DNA of 26,530 nt from a virus: positions 1 through 26,530 of the IMG/VR virus record IMGVR_UViG_3300005939_000484; one strand, given 5' to 3'. Of the stretch, positions 19,580-26,530 are shown in pieces. A model generated the notes under the pieces. That model ran no database searches. It was not told where the DNA came from and was given only the letters and a program-made list of their open reading frames with translations. Positions within the stretch are counted from its first letter, which is position 1. Every line of letters begins with the position of its first letter. Made by a program: the position numbers and the translations under genes.

Positions 19580-20782
19580 TTATGTTGGTATTGTTGGTAC
19601 TTCTAATGATTGAGTTTGATCTAAATTCCTATTAATGTCTTCTATTCTCTTTGTAACATTCTCTAATTGCAATGAAAGTTTTAATGTAACACTATAAAAA
19701 TCATAGTTTATTTCAAGTATCTGCATAGGAAGTCCAAAGACACTTGTAAAATCATAATCCCAACTATCTATATCAAATGTGAAATCCCACAATGTCTGGT
19801 CTGATTTAACTCTAGGATTATTAACTTGTACTAATTGCCCAGGCTCAAAACTTTCAATATCATATCCTTTTCTTGAATCTATATCATCATCTATTACTTT
19901 AATTGTTACAAATGATCTAGGTATATTCTGTTGGTCTAAAACTTTATTCGCTATTATCTGTGCTGTTGCATCTTCTTCTACATTCAAATCAACTACTTTA
20001 GAATTTCTAATTCCCCATTCAGTTATAGATCCAGGGTCAGTGTATCTGTTATATAATAATGGATCTCCACCACCTACAAAATAAACTGAATTTACTAACT
20101 CATCTATTGATTTTTCTCCCTCTAAAGAGTTAATCTCTTTACCTAGGAATAACTCATGATCTACTACTTCATCTGGTCTATCAAGATGTATAATATTATT
20201 AGCATCAACATACCAAAACCAGTAATTAGGTGTCATATTAAGAACCTTTGTAACTGCTGTGAACGCTATTACAGATTGAAATGTATAACTAACTAATGTT
20301 CCAGTATTTCTAATACTTCCACCATCATAACAAATCTGTGAACCTGTTAATCTATCTACAACTCCTTTTAAAATATTACTAGGGTCTTTACTATTAAAAG
20401 CTATAGTTGTTGTTTCATCAGCCTCTTTAAGCATCTGTTCAGTTAGTTGTTTTGTATAACCAATACAAGTAACAGTTACAGATTCTTTTCCATTCTCTGG
20501 AATCGTTTGTGAATATCCTGTTATCTCTCCAGAATATATCCTTACAGTTTCAGTATCATTTAATCCTTTTATAAATGTTCTTAATTCATAACCTAATTTT
20601 ATTATTATATTCTCATAGGTTGTATTAAATTCTTTAAAAGACAAAGCCAACTTAATATTCATCTGACCAATACCAGAGTTAATCTTCCAAGTAAAAGATG
20701 GCACTGAAGTTACTATATCCCTTGATAAGGTAGCTACATAAGTTCCATCTCTATCATAAATTTTATGTATAAATTGCTTCAT
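19580..20782 (-). CDS. Tail hub / tail-associated protein
   Basis: This 400-residue protein follows the distal tail gene with overlapping ends. It begins MKQFIHKIYDRDGTYVATLSRDIVTSVPSFTWKINSG, a strand-rich start shared by siphovirus hub proteins of the gp37-like/Tal type, and has a beta-rich middle (DELVNSVYFVGGGDPLLYNRYTD). The C-terminal part ends in a coiled segment (LQLENVTKRIEDINRNL). It should sit at the tail tip and carry the fibres encoded next. No peptidase domain is visible. Confidence 0.7.
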   Translation of the reverse strand: MKQFIHKIYDRDGTYVATLSRDIVTSVPSFTWKINSGIGQMNIKLALSFKEFNTTYENIIIKLGYELRTFIKGLNDTETVRIYSGEITGYSQTIPENGKESVTVTCIGYTKQLTEQMLKEADETTTIAFNSKDPSNILKGVVDRLTGSQICYDGGSIRNTGTLVSYTFQSVIAFTAVTKVLNMTPNYWFWYVDANNIIHLDRPDEVVDHELFLGKEINSLEGEKSIDELVNSVYFVGGGDPLLYNRYTDPGSITEWGIRNSKVVDLNVEEDATAQIIANKVLDQQNIPRSFVTIKVIDDDIDSRKGYDIESFEPGQLVQVNNPRVKSDQTLWDFTFDIDSWDYDFTSVFGLPMQILEINYDFYSVTLKLSLQLENVTKRIEDINRNLDQTQSLEVPTIPT

Positions 20783-21570
20783 TATAAATATAAACTGTAA
20801 TAAATATACTTGACTGTTATGTCAGCAGCAGTTGCTCTTAATCCAACATTAATTCTATTTGTACTCCTAGCAAAATCAGGGAACATTCCTCTATAATCTA
20901 TTGCCGTATCTACACCAGCCCTTGTTAAAACAACAGTATAATTCTCTGTATCTATGGTTAGAACATCTAAATCTTCAAAAACATAATCAACTATTATATA
21001 ACTACCAGTAGTTACATTAGTAAATATCATCTGTGATAATCCAGTTTCTGAATTAACTGTGGTCTGTATTATTGGCAGTGGTCTTCTAGTACCTTCAAAA
21101 GTATAACTACCTTCAATAGTAGATGTACCTGTAACGATTATTCCTTGTTCTATTGTAGATGTATCTATACTGTGTCCGAATGGTTGAAATGCAACTACAA
21201 ACTCTGCCTCATATTCAGCAAAAGTAAGGTTATAATGCCTTCTAACATAGTTTATTTTGGCTGTATAAACATCATATCTTCTCCAATCACCAGCATATTC
21301 AACGTCTAAAGGCTTATTATCTTGATTCAAAAGGAACTTAAACTGATCTATATTATCTTCTAGGTTATCAATATCAGTACCAAAAACAGTTCCTCTGATC
21401 CTAACTATCTTTACATCATATAATTGAGAAACAATTTTACCACCATCATTATTACCTAATCTCTGTATATTTAATTCCTTATTATCCATTGATTCATGCT
21501 CAATCTCCTCAACTACATAAGTTGAAGTTTGAATTGATTGCTCATTGTATTTTATGTCTACTCTTGCCAT
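20782..21570 (-). CDS. Distal tail protein (Dit-like)
   Basis: This 262-residue protein directly follows the tape measure gene, the usual place of Dit. The N-terminal part (YVVEEIEHESMDNKELNIQRLGNNDGGKIVSQLYDVKIVRIRG, then NIDQFKFLLNQDNKPLDVEYAGDWRRYDVYTAKI) is characteristic of the phage tail-component family that forms the hexameric ring joining tube and tip. The C-terminal half is a beta domain of galectin-like type. ATG overlaps nothing upstream and the end overlaps the hub start. Confidence 0.85.
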   Translation of the reverse strand: MARVDIKYNEQSIQTSTYVVEEIEHESMDNKELNIQRLGNNDGGKIVSQLYDVKIVRIRGTVFGTDIDNLEDNIDQFKFLLNQDNKPLDVEYAGDWRRYDVYTAKINYVRRHYNLTFAEYEAEFVVAFQPFGHSIDTSTIEQGIIVTGTSTIEGSYTFEGTRRPLPIIQTTVNSETGLSQMIFTNVTTGSYIIVDYVFEDLDVLTIDTENYTVVLTRAGVDTAIDYRGMFPDFARSTNRINVGLRATAADITVKYIYYSLYL

Positions 21571-21574
21571 AGTT

Positions 21575-23881
21575 TTAAACTCCCATCTGGGTTAATTTTA
21601 ATTGCCTCGATATAGCCGCTTGAACTATTTGTGATATTGAATTTAAGTCATCATCATTTCTAACAGAAACATTATTAAAGTTTATAGTAATTCCACCAAC
21701 TTTATTATTGGGTACAATATCTCCTGAATTTTTCGGTACAAATAACTCTGGTCCTTGCTCTCCCACCATATAAGGTTGGTTTGCTCCTACTGGTCCACCT
21801 TTTGCTCTTTTAGCAAAAATCTTTCCATCAATTCTAACTAATTGATCTTCTGTATAATTTTTTAAATCTTCAGGACTAGTAATATGTTTAAGACCCAATT
21901 TATCCCATTCAACATTCATTTTTGCAACCTCTTTCCTTGTCGATTCTGTTATATCAATTAATGTTGTTTCGTATTCACTCTTATAATCACTTAACTCTTT
22001 TTTTAATTCAGCATAGTATTCTTTATATTCTGCCTTTTCAGCATTTAATGTCTCATCTAAAATCTTTAATCTTTCAGCATGTTCTTCTTTTGCTATTCTT
22101 TTCTTTTCTTTAAATTCATATTCAAGTCTTTCCATCTCATTCATGTGTGCAACATTTCTGACACTATCTATATCAATATTATATTTTTGTATGAAAGAAA
22201 AACCATCATTGATTAATCTTTTTTCTTCGTTTAATTCTTTTCTTAATGAATCCAGTTTTTTAACATCTGCATCAACTCCCTTTTTCAATTCTTCAGCTAT
22301 TTGTATTTGTATTGCTTTAGATTTATCTTCATGATCGACAACCATTTCTCCCATTCTTGTTTTAAAATCTTGTGCGCTTTCTTCTTGTGATTCTTTAAAA
22401 CTATCTTTTTCTTTCTTTATATCATCTAAAATACTACTAACAGATGCTTTGTGTCTTTCAGCTAGGTCGTCTAATTGTTTTCCTGCACTATCTTTGAATG
22501 AAATCCAATCATTAGTAGCCTGTTCTATGGCACTTTTTTGTTCTTTTACTAAATCATTTATAGTATCTTGATATTCTTTAACTGTATCTTTTAAACTATC
22601 AGAAGCCTTTTTAGCTGATTCAGAAGCTTCTTCAGCAGCATCAGTCATTGCTCCTCCCACTCCTTTAGCAGAATCAACAGCAAAACTTTCTAATGGTTTA
22701 AATCCACGCTGATCCATAGCCTCTGCAAAATGTCCCCACATATTAGAAACATTATTGCCCATGTCTTCAAATACAAAATGTAATGTTCTGCCAAAATTGA
22801 CCGCACTAGATATAGTACTGTCAAAAGATGTACTAATCATTCTCTTGGCATCATCAAAAGCACCTGCAAAATCTCCTCTAAAAACTTTTTTTACCATAGA
22901 GGCAAATCCTTGTATAAACCATCCAACATTTTTAAATGCTTTTATAGTATCTTTGGCAAAACCAACAACTGTTGTTCCAACTCCCCATAGTAATTCTCCG
23001 ATACCTGCTAATGCTCCACCTACAACTTTCAAGGCTGACCAAACACCTAACATAACTTGTGCTAAAGAATAAAATGCTTTAGATAATGCGTTAGATTTAT
23101 CTAATTGATCGCCAGTATTTTCAATAGATTCTTTCCACCCACCAGATAATTGTGATAAGGCATTAATAACTGCTCCACCGATTATCTCTTTTAAGTCTCC
23201 AAAGCTATTAGTAAGTTGTGTTAATTGACCACCATAAGTCTGGGCTGCATTAACAGCGGCACCACCATAGTTATCATTTAAAACCTTTTGCATCATATCA
23301 ACTTTTCCCTGTGTATCTAACATATTAAATGTTTTCATCTCTGCATCAGTCATGGTTACACCATACCTAGTCAATGCTCCTGCTCCAGTAGTAAATGCTT
23401 TACCAAGTGCTTTAGCACCATCTTCTAATTCCATTGTTGTCCCAGTTGCTTTGCTCTGATGTACTGCCATATCTAACAAGCTCATTGATAATTGTTTGAC
23501 TTGATCTGTTGTTAAACCGAATGTACCCAATTGTGCTTGGGCAGATATTATAGCCTCATCTCCAAATGTAGTAACCTTCTGCAAACTTTTAGCAAAGTTT
23601 TCCATTTCTTTAGCTGTTTCTTCCGTTATTCCACCAACAAAACCAAAAGACGACCGCAATCTCATTGCGGCAGCCTCTTGGACTAGAAAAGCCTTTGTGG
23701 TGCTTTTTAATCCACTTATCAATGCATACCCACTTATAAATGGGGCTAGTCTTTTAACCATACTGCCAAACGAACTGGTTGCTTTACTTGTTTTTGTCAG
23801 TCTGTCTTGCAGTTTTTTCATGTCATTACTAGCCTTGTCCTGCATCTCTATAACTAATTGTAATTTAGTTGTTTGTGCCAT
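21575..23881 (-). CDS. Tape measure protein
   Basis: This 768-residue protein is the longest gene in the window. The N-terminus (EMQDKASNDMKKLQDRLTKTSKA) and GAKALGKAFTTGAGALTRYGVTMTD are typical of tape measure proteins. A hydrophobic central part (VVGGALAGIGELLWGVGTTVVGF) is the usual membrane-active region. A long charged coiled coil follows (about residues 420-640). The end contains GEQGPELFVPKNSGDIVPN, a frequent C-terminal signature of siphovirus tape measures. It sets tail length and helps DNA enter the cell. The length predicts a tail of roughly 100 nm or a little more by the usual 1.5 angstrom per residue rule. Confidence 0.92.
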   Translation of the reverse strand: MAQTTKLQLVIEMQDKASNDMKKLQDRLTKTSKATSSFGSMVKRLAPFISGYALISGLKSTTKAFLVQEAAAMRLRSSFGFVGGITEETAKEMENFAKSLQKVTTFGDEAIISAQAQLGTFGLTTDQVKQLSMSLLDMAVHQSKATGTTMELEDGAKALGKAFTTGAGALTRYGVTMTDAEMKTFNMLDTQGKVDMMQKVLNDNYGGAAVNAAQTYGGQLTQLTNSFGDLKEIIGGAVINALSQLSGGWKESIENTGDQLDKSNALSKAFYSLAQVMLGVWSALKVVGGALAGIGELLWGVGTTVVGFAKDTIKAFKNVGWFIQGFASMVKKVFRGDFAGAFDDAKRMISTSFDSTISSAVNFGRTLHFVFEDMGNNVSNMWGHFAEAMDQRGFKPLESFAVDSAKGVGGAMTDAAEEASESAKKASDSLKDTVKEYQDTINDLVKEQKSAIEQATNDWISFKDSAGKQLDDLAERHKASVSSILDDIKKEKDSFKESQEESAQDFKTRMGEMVVDHEDKSKAIQIQIAEELKKGVDADVKKLDSLRKELNEEKRLINDGFSFIQKYNIDIDSVRNVAHMNEMERLEYEFKEKKRIAKEEHAERLKILDETLNAEKAEYKEYYAELKKELSDYKSEYETTLIDITESTRKEVAKMNVEWDKLGLKHITSPEDLKNYTEDQLVRIDGKIFAKRAKGGPVGANQPYMVGEQGPELFVPKNSGDIVPNNKVGGITINFNNVSVRNDDDLNSISQIVQAAISRQLKLTQMGV

Positions 23882-24379
23882 TTCTTTTTTGTTGACGTTT
23901 TATTTCTCTTCTCTCTCGTTGGATGTATTCAGCCAAATATTCTATAAAAAATCTAGGCTGGGAATAGAAAGTGTAATAATCCCAGCCGCCCATAAACTTA
24001 CATATTGTTACTACACTCTCTAATTCTCTTTTTTTTTAGAAACTTCAACAATATCTTCTTTATTATCATTATGTATTTTATCTATTTCAGATAATACAAA
24101 GTCAAAATCTTTATAATGTAATTCTCCTATCAGGTCTAATATGCCTTCTGTCTTTTCATCTACTGAACAAATTACTTGTTCGATAGTTACATCTTGTGAT
24201 TTAGATAATATTTCTCCTTTAATTTTTCCTAAATCAGCTTTCTCTCCACCCATACTAAATTCAGTATTGTTTAGAAAGATACTTTGAATCTTACGCTTCT
24301 CAAATCCAGTAAGCCATGCTTTAATTTTAATCTTGTTTTTTCCAATGGGAGTTTCTATCTCCTTAAATTCTCTTTCCAT
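23865..24379 (-). CDS. Tail assembly chaperone, -1 frameshift product (gpGT-like)
   Basis: Slippage of one base back on the A-run at 24029-24037 continues the upstream chaperone in the -1 frame: RELESVVTICKFMGGWDYY, then TFYSQPRFFIEYLAEYIQRE and a basic end, stopping at 23865 inside the tape measure start. The fusion is 171 residues. In lambda, gpG and gpGT bind the tape measure and recruit tube subunits. The open -1 frame with the WDYY...QP...F pattern, in exactly the right place, is strong evidence although frameshifting itself is inferred. Confidence 0.8.
24020..24379 (-). CDS. Tail assembly chaperone, unshifted product (gpG-like)
   Basis: This 119-residue protein lies between the major tail protein and the tape measure, starting MEREFKEIETPIGKNKIKIKAWLTGFEKRKIQ. 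The sequence (IKAWLTGFEKR..., LIGELHYKDFDFVLSEID) resembles phage tail chaperones that regulate tube assembly. It ends KKKEN just after the slippery A-run. Confidence 0.8.
   Translation of the reverse strand: MEREFKEIETPIGKNKIKIKAWLTGFEKRKIQSIFLNNTEFSMGGEKADLGKIKGEILSKSQDVTIEQVICSVDEKTEGILDLIGELHYKDFDFVLSEIDKIHNDNKEDIVEVSKKKEN
24029..24037 (-). other. Slippery run for -1 ribosomal frameshift
   Basis: Nine consecutive A on the coding strand, followed by G, containing the in-frame heptamer A-AAA-AAA. The zero frame stops two codons later, while the -1 frame stays open for 54 codons. Confidence 0.8.
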
Positions 24380-24398
24380 AGTTGTCTATATTAATTTA

Positions 24399-25382
24399 TT
24401 AATAAGTATCAGTAGTATTTCTCAATACGATTGATGATATTGATGATAAGTCATTATCTTCATCTCGTTTTGCTTTAAAGCTTATTTCTTGTTCGTATAG
24501 TTCTCCTTTTGGTCTTTGTGGTGTGAAATCCTCAAATGTTACAGAAGGCATTTGGATTGTAAGTGTTGGATGTGAAACTGCACCAATAAGAGTAGAATTA
24601 TCTAATAATTCAATCTCCATTGCCATGCTTGTACCATCCTTAAAGTAATCTCTGAAAGTCTTATCTTCATAAGGTAATGTGAATGAACCAGTTACACCAA
24701 ACACTTGATTCAAAATATCATAAGGGTCAATAGTTCCTAGAACCATTTTTCTTAATAGATTTTTAGCAACTGTTAATGTCATTGATTGCATCTTTGTAAC
24801 CGAAGCCGCGGCTAATCCTGCAATGTTTACAGCAAACTTAATATTTGCCTGTGTAGAAACAAATTTATAATCGTCAATATGTGTCGGTGAAGCTATAACA
24901 GAATCTTGTTCTTTATTAGAAACAAACGACCCGTTAAATTTAACATACTCACTTAACTCACATTGAAGTTCAAATGTTTCAATCATTACTAAAGGAAATC
25001 TATAATCCCCATTTGGTTCATCAAAATAAAATGTCAATGATTGATGTTGATTATTATTTGCTAAAGTAAATGTATGATCCCAAACTGTTCCAGCCTCTAC
25101 TACTGCTGTTGACAGCGTACCCATAAGACCATATAACAAATAGCCTATTGGATTAACTCTTACCTCTCCACTAAAATCTCCTTCGCCATACGCTGCTATT
25201 ACTTTTGATTCGTGGGTTTCATCTATATTACCCAAAGCTTCTTGCGAATAAATATATTCTCTCATTGGTTTGAAAGAAACATCTATCCAAGGATACCAGA
25301 CATCAGCTGTGTCAGGCATTGTTCCTCTTGCTAATTCTTTTGCGATTCCTAGGTTTACTAAACCACCGATTGTTCTTGCCAT
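24399..25382 (-). CDS. Major tail (tube) protein
   Basis: This 327-residue protein lies in the standard place between tail terminator and chaperone. MARTIGGLVNLGIAKELARGTMPDTADVWYPW is typical of a siphovirus tube protein start, and the rest is beta-rich (EGDFSGEVRVNPIGYLLYGLMG, FELQCELSEYVKFNGSFV, VTGSFTLPYEDKTFRDYFKDG). It should polymerise into the hollow tail tube. No immunoglobulin-like add-on domain is obvious. Confidence 0.8.
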   Translation of the reverse strand: MARTIGGLVNLGIAKELARGTMPDTADVWYPWIDVSFKPMREYIYSQEALGNIDETHESKVIAAYGEGDFSGEVRVNPIGYLLYGLMGTLSTAVVEAGTVWDHTFTLANNNQHQSLTFYFDEPNGDYRFPLVMIETFELQCELSEYVKFNGSFVSNKEQDSVIASPTHIDDYKFVSTQANIKFAVNIAGLAAASVTKMQSMTLTVAKNLLRKMVLGTIDPYDILNQVFGVTGSFTLPYEDKTFRDYFKDGTSMAMEIELLDNSTLIGAVSHPTLTIQMPSVTFEDFTPQRPKGELYEQEISFKAKRDEDNDLSSISSIVLRNTTDTY

Positions 25383-25394
25383 TTTATTTATTAT

Positions 25395-25847
25395 TTAATA
25401 ATTGTATAAACACGAAACTTGTACATTAATTAATATCCTTGCGAATATCATATCTTTATCTGGGACTTCTCCCCATCCTGCTGAAACTGGTACTACTAAC
25501 ATTACTGTTTTATTGGCTGGCATACTAATTTTTGATATAACACCAACCCCTTGAAATGTTTTTTGTTGTGTAAAAAGGTCTAATATGTCATCTGTTGTAT
25601 CGAATAAGGCATTTATTGCTTTGGCTGTTCCACTATACTTTGTCTCATAATATAGACTAACTTCGAAAGCATATGTTCTTAAATCTTCTGTATTTGTTTC
25701 AAAATCTGCTGCACCTTCTACTGGTGTTATTGTTGCTACTGGATATTTGTCAAACTGTAATTCAGGATTATCAATAACTTCTTCTACCTTTGTCAATGAA
25801 TCTAAAAGTGTCGATATGTAATTCCTTATTGTTGTGTATGATGTCAT
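25395..25847 (-). CDS. Tail terminator-like protein
   Basis: This 150-residue protein starts MTSYTTIRNYISTLLDSLTKVEEVIDNPE and has a strand-rich core (YPVATITPVEGAADFETNTEDLRTYAFEVSLYYETK) and a late helix (AINALFDTTDDILDLF), matching small tail terminator/minor tail proteins that cap the tube. Position directly before the major tail protein agrees. It overlaps the gp10-like gene by four bases. Confidence 0.75.
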   Translation of the reverse strand: MTSYTTIRNYISTLLDSLTKVEEVIDNPELQFDKYPVATITPVEGAADFETNTEDLRTYAFEVSLYYETKYSGTAKAINALFDTTDDILDLFTQQKTFQGVGVISKISMPANKTVMLVVPVSAGWGEVPDKDMIFARILINVQVSCLYNY

Positions 25848-26206
25848 CTCGTAATTTTATTTAATGAATCTTGTACTGCCTTATCAAATGCTCTTGTAAT
25901 AAATGTTCTTGACCTTCTTGTTCCATCCTCTAAAAATGGTCTTCCTCTCATATACTTTGTTCCTTCATGAACATATAAAGCATAATCTGCCTGTACCCAT
26001 AATACTCCTCTGAAATGACTAAACTGTTCTTTGTAACTTCCTCTCAACCTTCCTGTATCTATTGGTGTTAATGGTTTTGACTTTGCCTCTACTTGAAATA
26101 TTGATTTTTTAATTGCTCTATTCAAATTTAATTTAGAAGCAGAAGGATATTTTTTAACTCCTTTTATCAACTTATCTAAACCTTTAATTTGAACTGCGAG
26201 CGCCAT
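25844..26206 (-). CDS. HK97 gp10-like tail completion protein
   Basis: This 120-residue protein contains KSKPLTPIDTGRLRGSYKEQF and ADYALYVHEGTKYMRGRPFLEDG, the hallmark segments of the HK97 gp10 family, which acts in head-tail joining. It overlaps both neighbours and lies between head closure and tail terminator genes, as in HK97-type modules. Confidence 0.88.
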   Translation of the reverse strand: MALAVQIKGLDKLIKGVKKYPSASKLNLNRAIKKSIFQVEAKSKPLTPIDTGRLRGSYKEQFSHFRGVLWVQADYALYVHEGTKYMRGRPFLEDGTRRSRTFITRAFDKAVQDSLNKITR

Positions 26207-26528
26207 ATTCTTTTAAAATCAATTCTAAATGGTTGTTAATGTGAAAACTTAACTCTAATTTATTAACTGCGATTACTGTATATCTATTATCCCCTCTATC
26301 CATTACTTCATCTCCTTCTTTAATATCTGTATCTACATCTACCCAAGCCTTCCATAATGCTCCCTGTACTCCATATGTATCTAATGTATCTCCATCCTCA
26401 ATCCTTTGTATGTGTGCATCAATAGTTCCAGTATTACCGAATGATATTGCATAAGGTCTAGTTGCATCTCCACTATCTGATATTCTATAAACAGCTATCT
26501 TCTTATTAAAATAATCTTGTATTGCCAT
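26184..26528 (-). CDS. Head closure / head-tail connector protein
   Basis: This is a 114-residue protein whose ATG lies two bases from the window edge. The small beta-barrel-like sequence (KIAVYRISDSGDATRPYAISFGN, GTIDAHIQRIEDGDTLDTYG, IKEGDEVMDRGDNRYTVIAVN) matches SPP1 gp16-type stopper proteins. An earlier in-frame start outside the window cannot be excluded. It implies that portal and capsid genes lie further to the right. Confidence 0.72.
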   Translation of the reverse strand: MAIQDYFNKKIAVYRISDSGDATRPYAISFGNTGTIDAHIQRIEDGDTLDTYGVQGALWKAWVDVDTDIKEGDEVMDRGDNRYTVIAVNKLELSFHINNHLELILKEYGARSSN

Positions 26529-26530
26529 CT

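Noticed and set aside
22755-23072. Long plus-strand ORF opposite the tape measure gene, and similar plus-strand frames elsewhere
   Set aside because: These are shadows of real minus-strand genes with odd composition (Ser, Phe, Leu runs) and no family features.
1-26530. Alternative genetic code with TGA read as an amino acid
   Set aside because: Several genes end with TGA inside ATGA overlaps with the next gene, and all protein families keep normal lengths under the standard code.

Overview
The window is a piece of a tailed double-stranded DNA bacteriophage or prophage. It carries a siphovirus-type tail module, a large terminase, a peptidoglycan endopeptidase, a holin-like protein and several phage HNH endonucleases. 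Every gene I can support lies on the minus strand, so transcription runs from right to left. The DNA is AT-rich. TGA, TAG and TAA all act as stops, and several genes are joined by ATGA overlaps, so the standard bacterial code applies. The murein hydrolases imply a bacterial host with peptidoglycan. The promoters look sigma70-like, yet almost no gene has a Shine-Dalgarno sequence, and two promoters place the predicted transcription start on the ATG itself (leaderless mRNA). I do not assign a host phylum.

Layout in order of transcription. 26528-19580: head closure protein, HK97 gp10-like protein, tail terminator, major tail protein, a tail assembly chaperone pair made by a -1 frameshift on a run of nine A, tape measure, distal tail protein and tail hub. 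19566-16778: two tandem paralogous beta-helix tail fibre or depolymerase genes. 16788-15643: lysis cassette (XhlA-like protein, M23 endopeptidase, small holin-like protein) closed by an intrinsic terminator. A new promoter with a consensus DnaA box follows (15537-15582). 15497-9950: an accessory block of small membrane and zinc-binding proteins, an SSB-like protein, a protein with a cysteine at every third residue, a secreted lysozyme-like protein, a zinc-ribbon gene with its own promoter, two free-standing HNH genes, a PD-(D/E)XK nuclease, a NinG-like HNH protein, an excisionase-like HTH protein and a short C5 cytosine methyltransferase.

9467-9949 is a 480-base gene-free control region. It holds two strong promoters, two intrinsic terminators, several inverted repeats and a repeated motif. 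One promoter fires into a terminator whose U-tract touches the first codon of the terminase operon, a layout like lambda pR'-tR'. 9466-7408 holds a coiled-coil protein, small terminase and large terminase. 7182-1 holds three small hypothetical genes and then a glycan-modification cluster: NodB-type deacetylase, three glycosyltransferases and three methyltransferase-like proteins, two of which share an almost identical first 60 bases. Portal, capsid and the main replication genes are not in the window.

The most interesting items are the terminase-operon attenuator, a possible short RNA at 9838-9910, the twin methyltransferases with a shared 5' tag, the cysteine-triplet protein, the glycan cluster directly behind the terminase, and tiny ORFs that fill the gaps between genes. 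No database search was possible, so family names rest on motifs read by eye.
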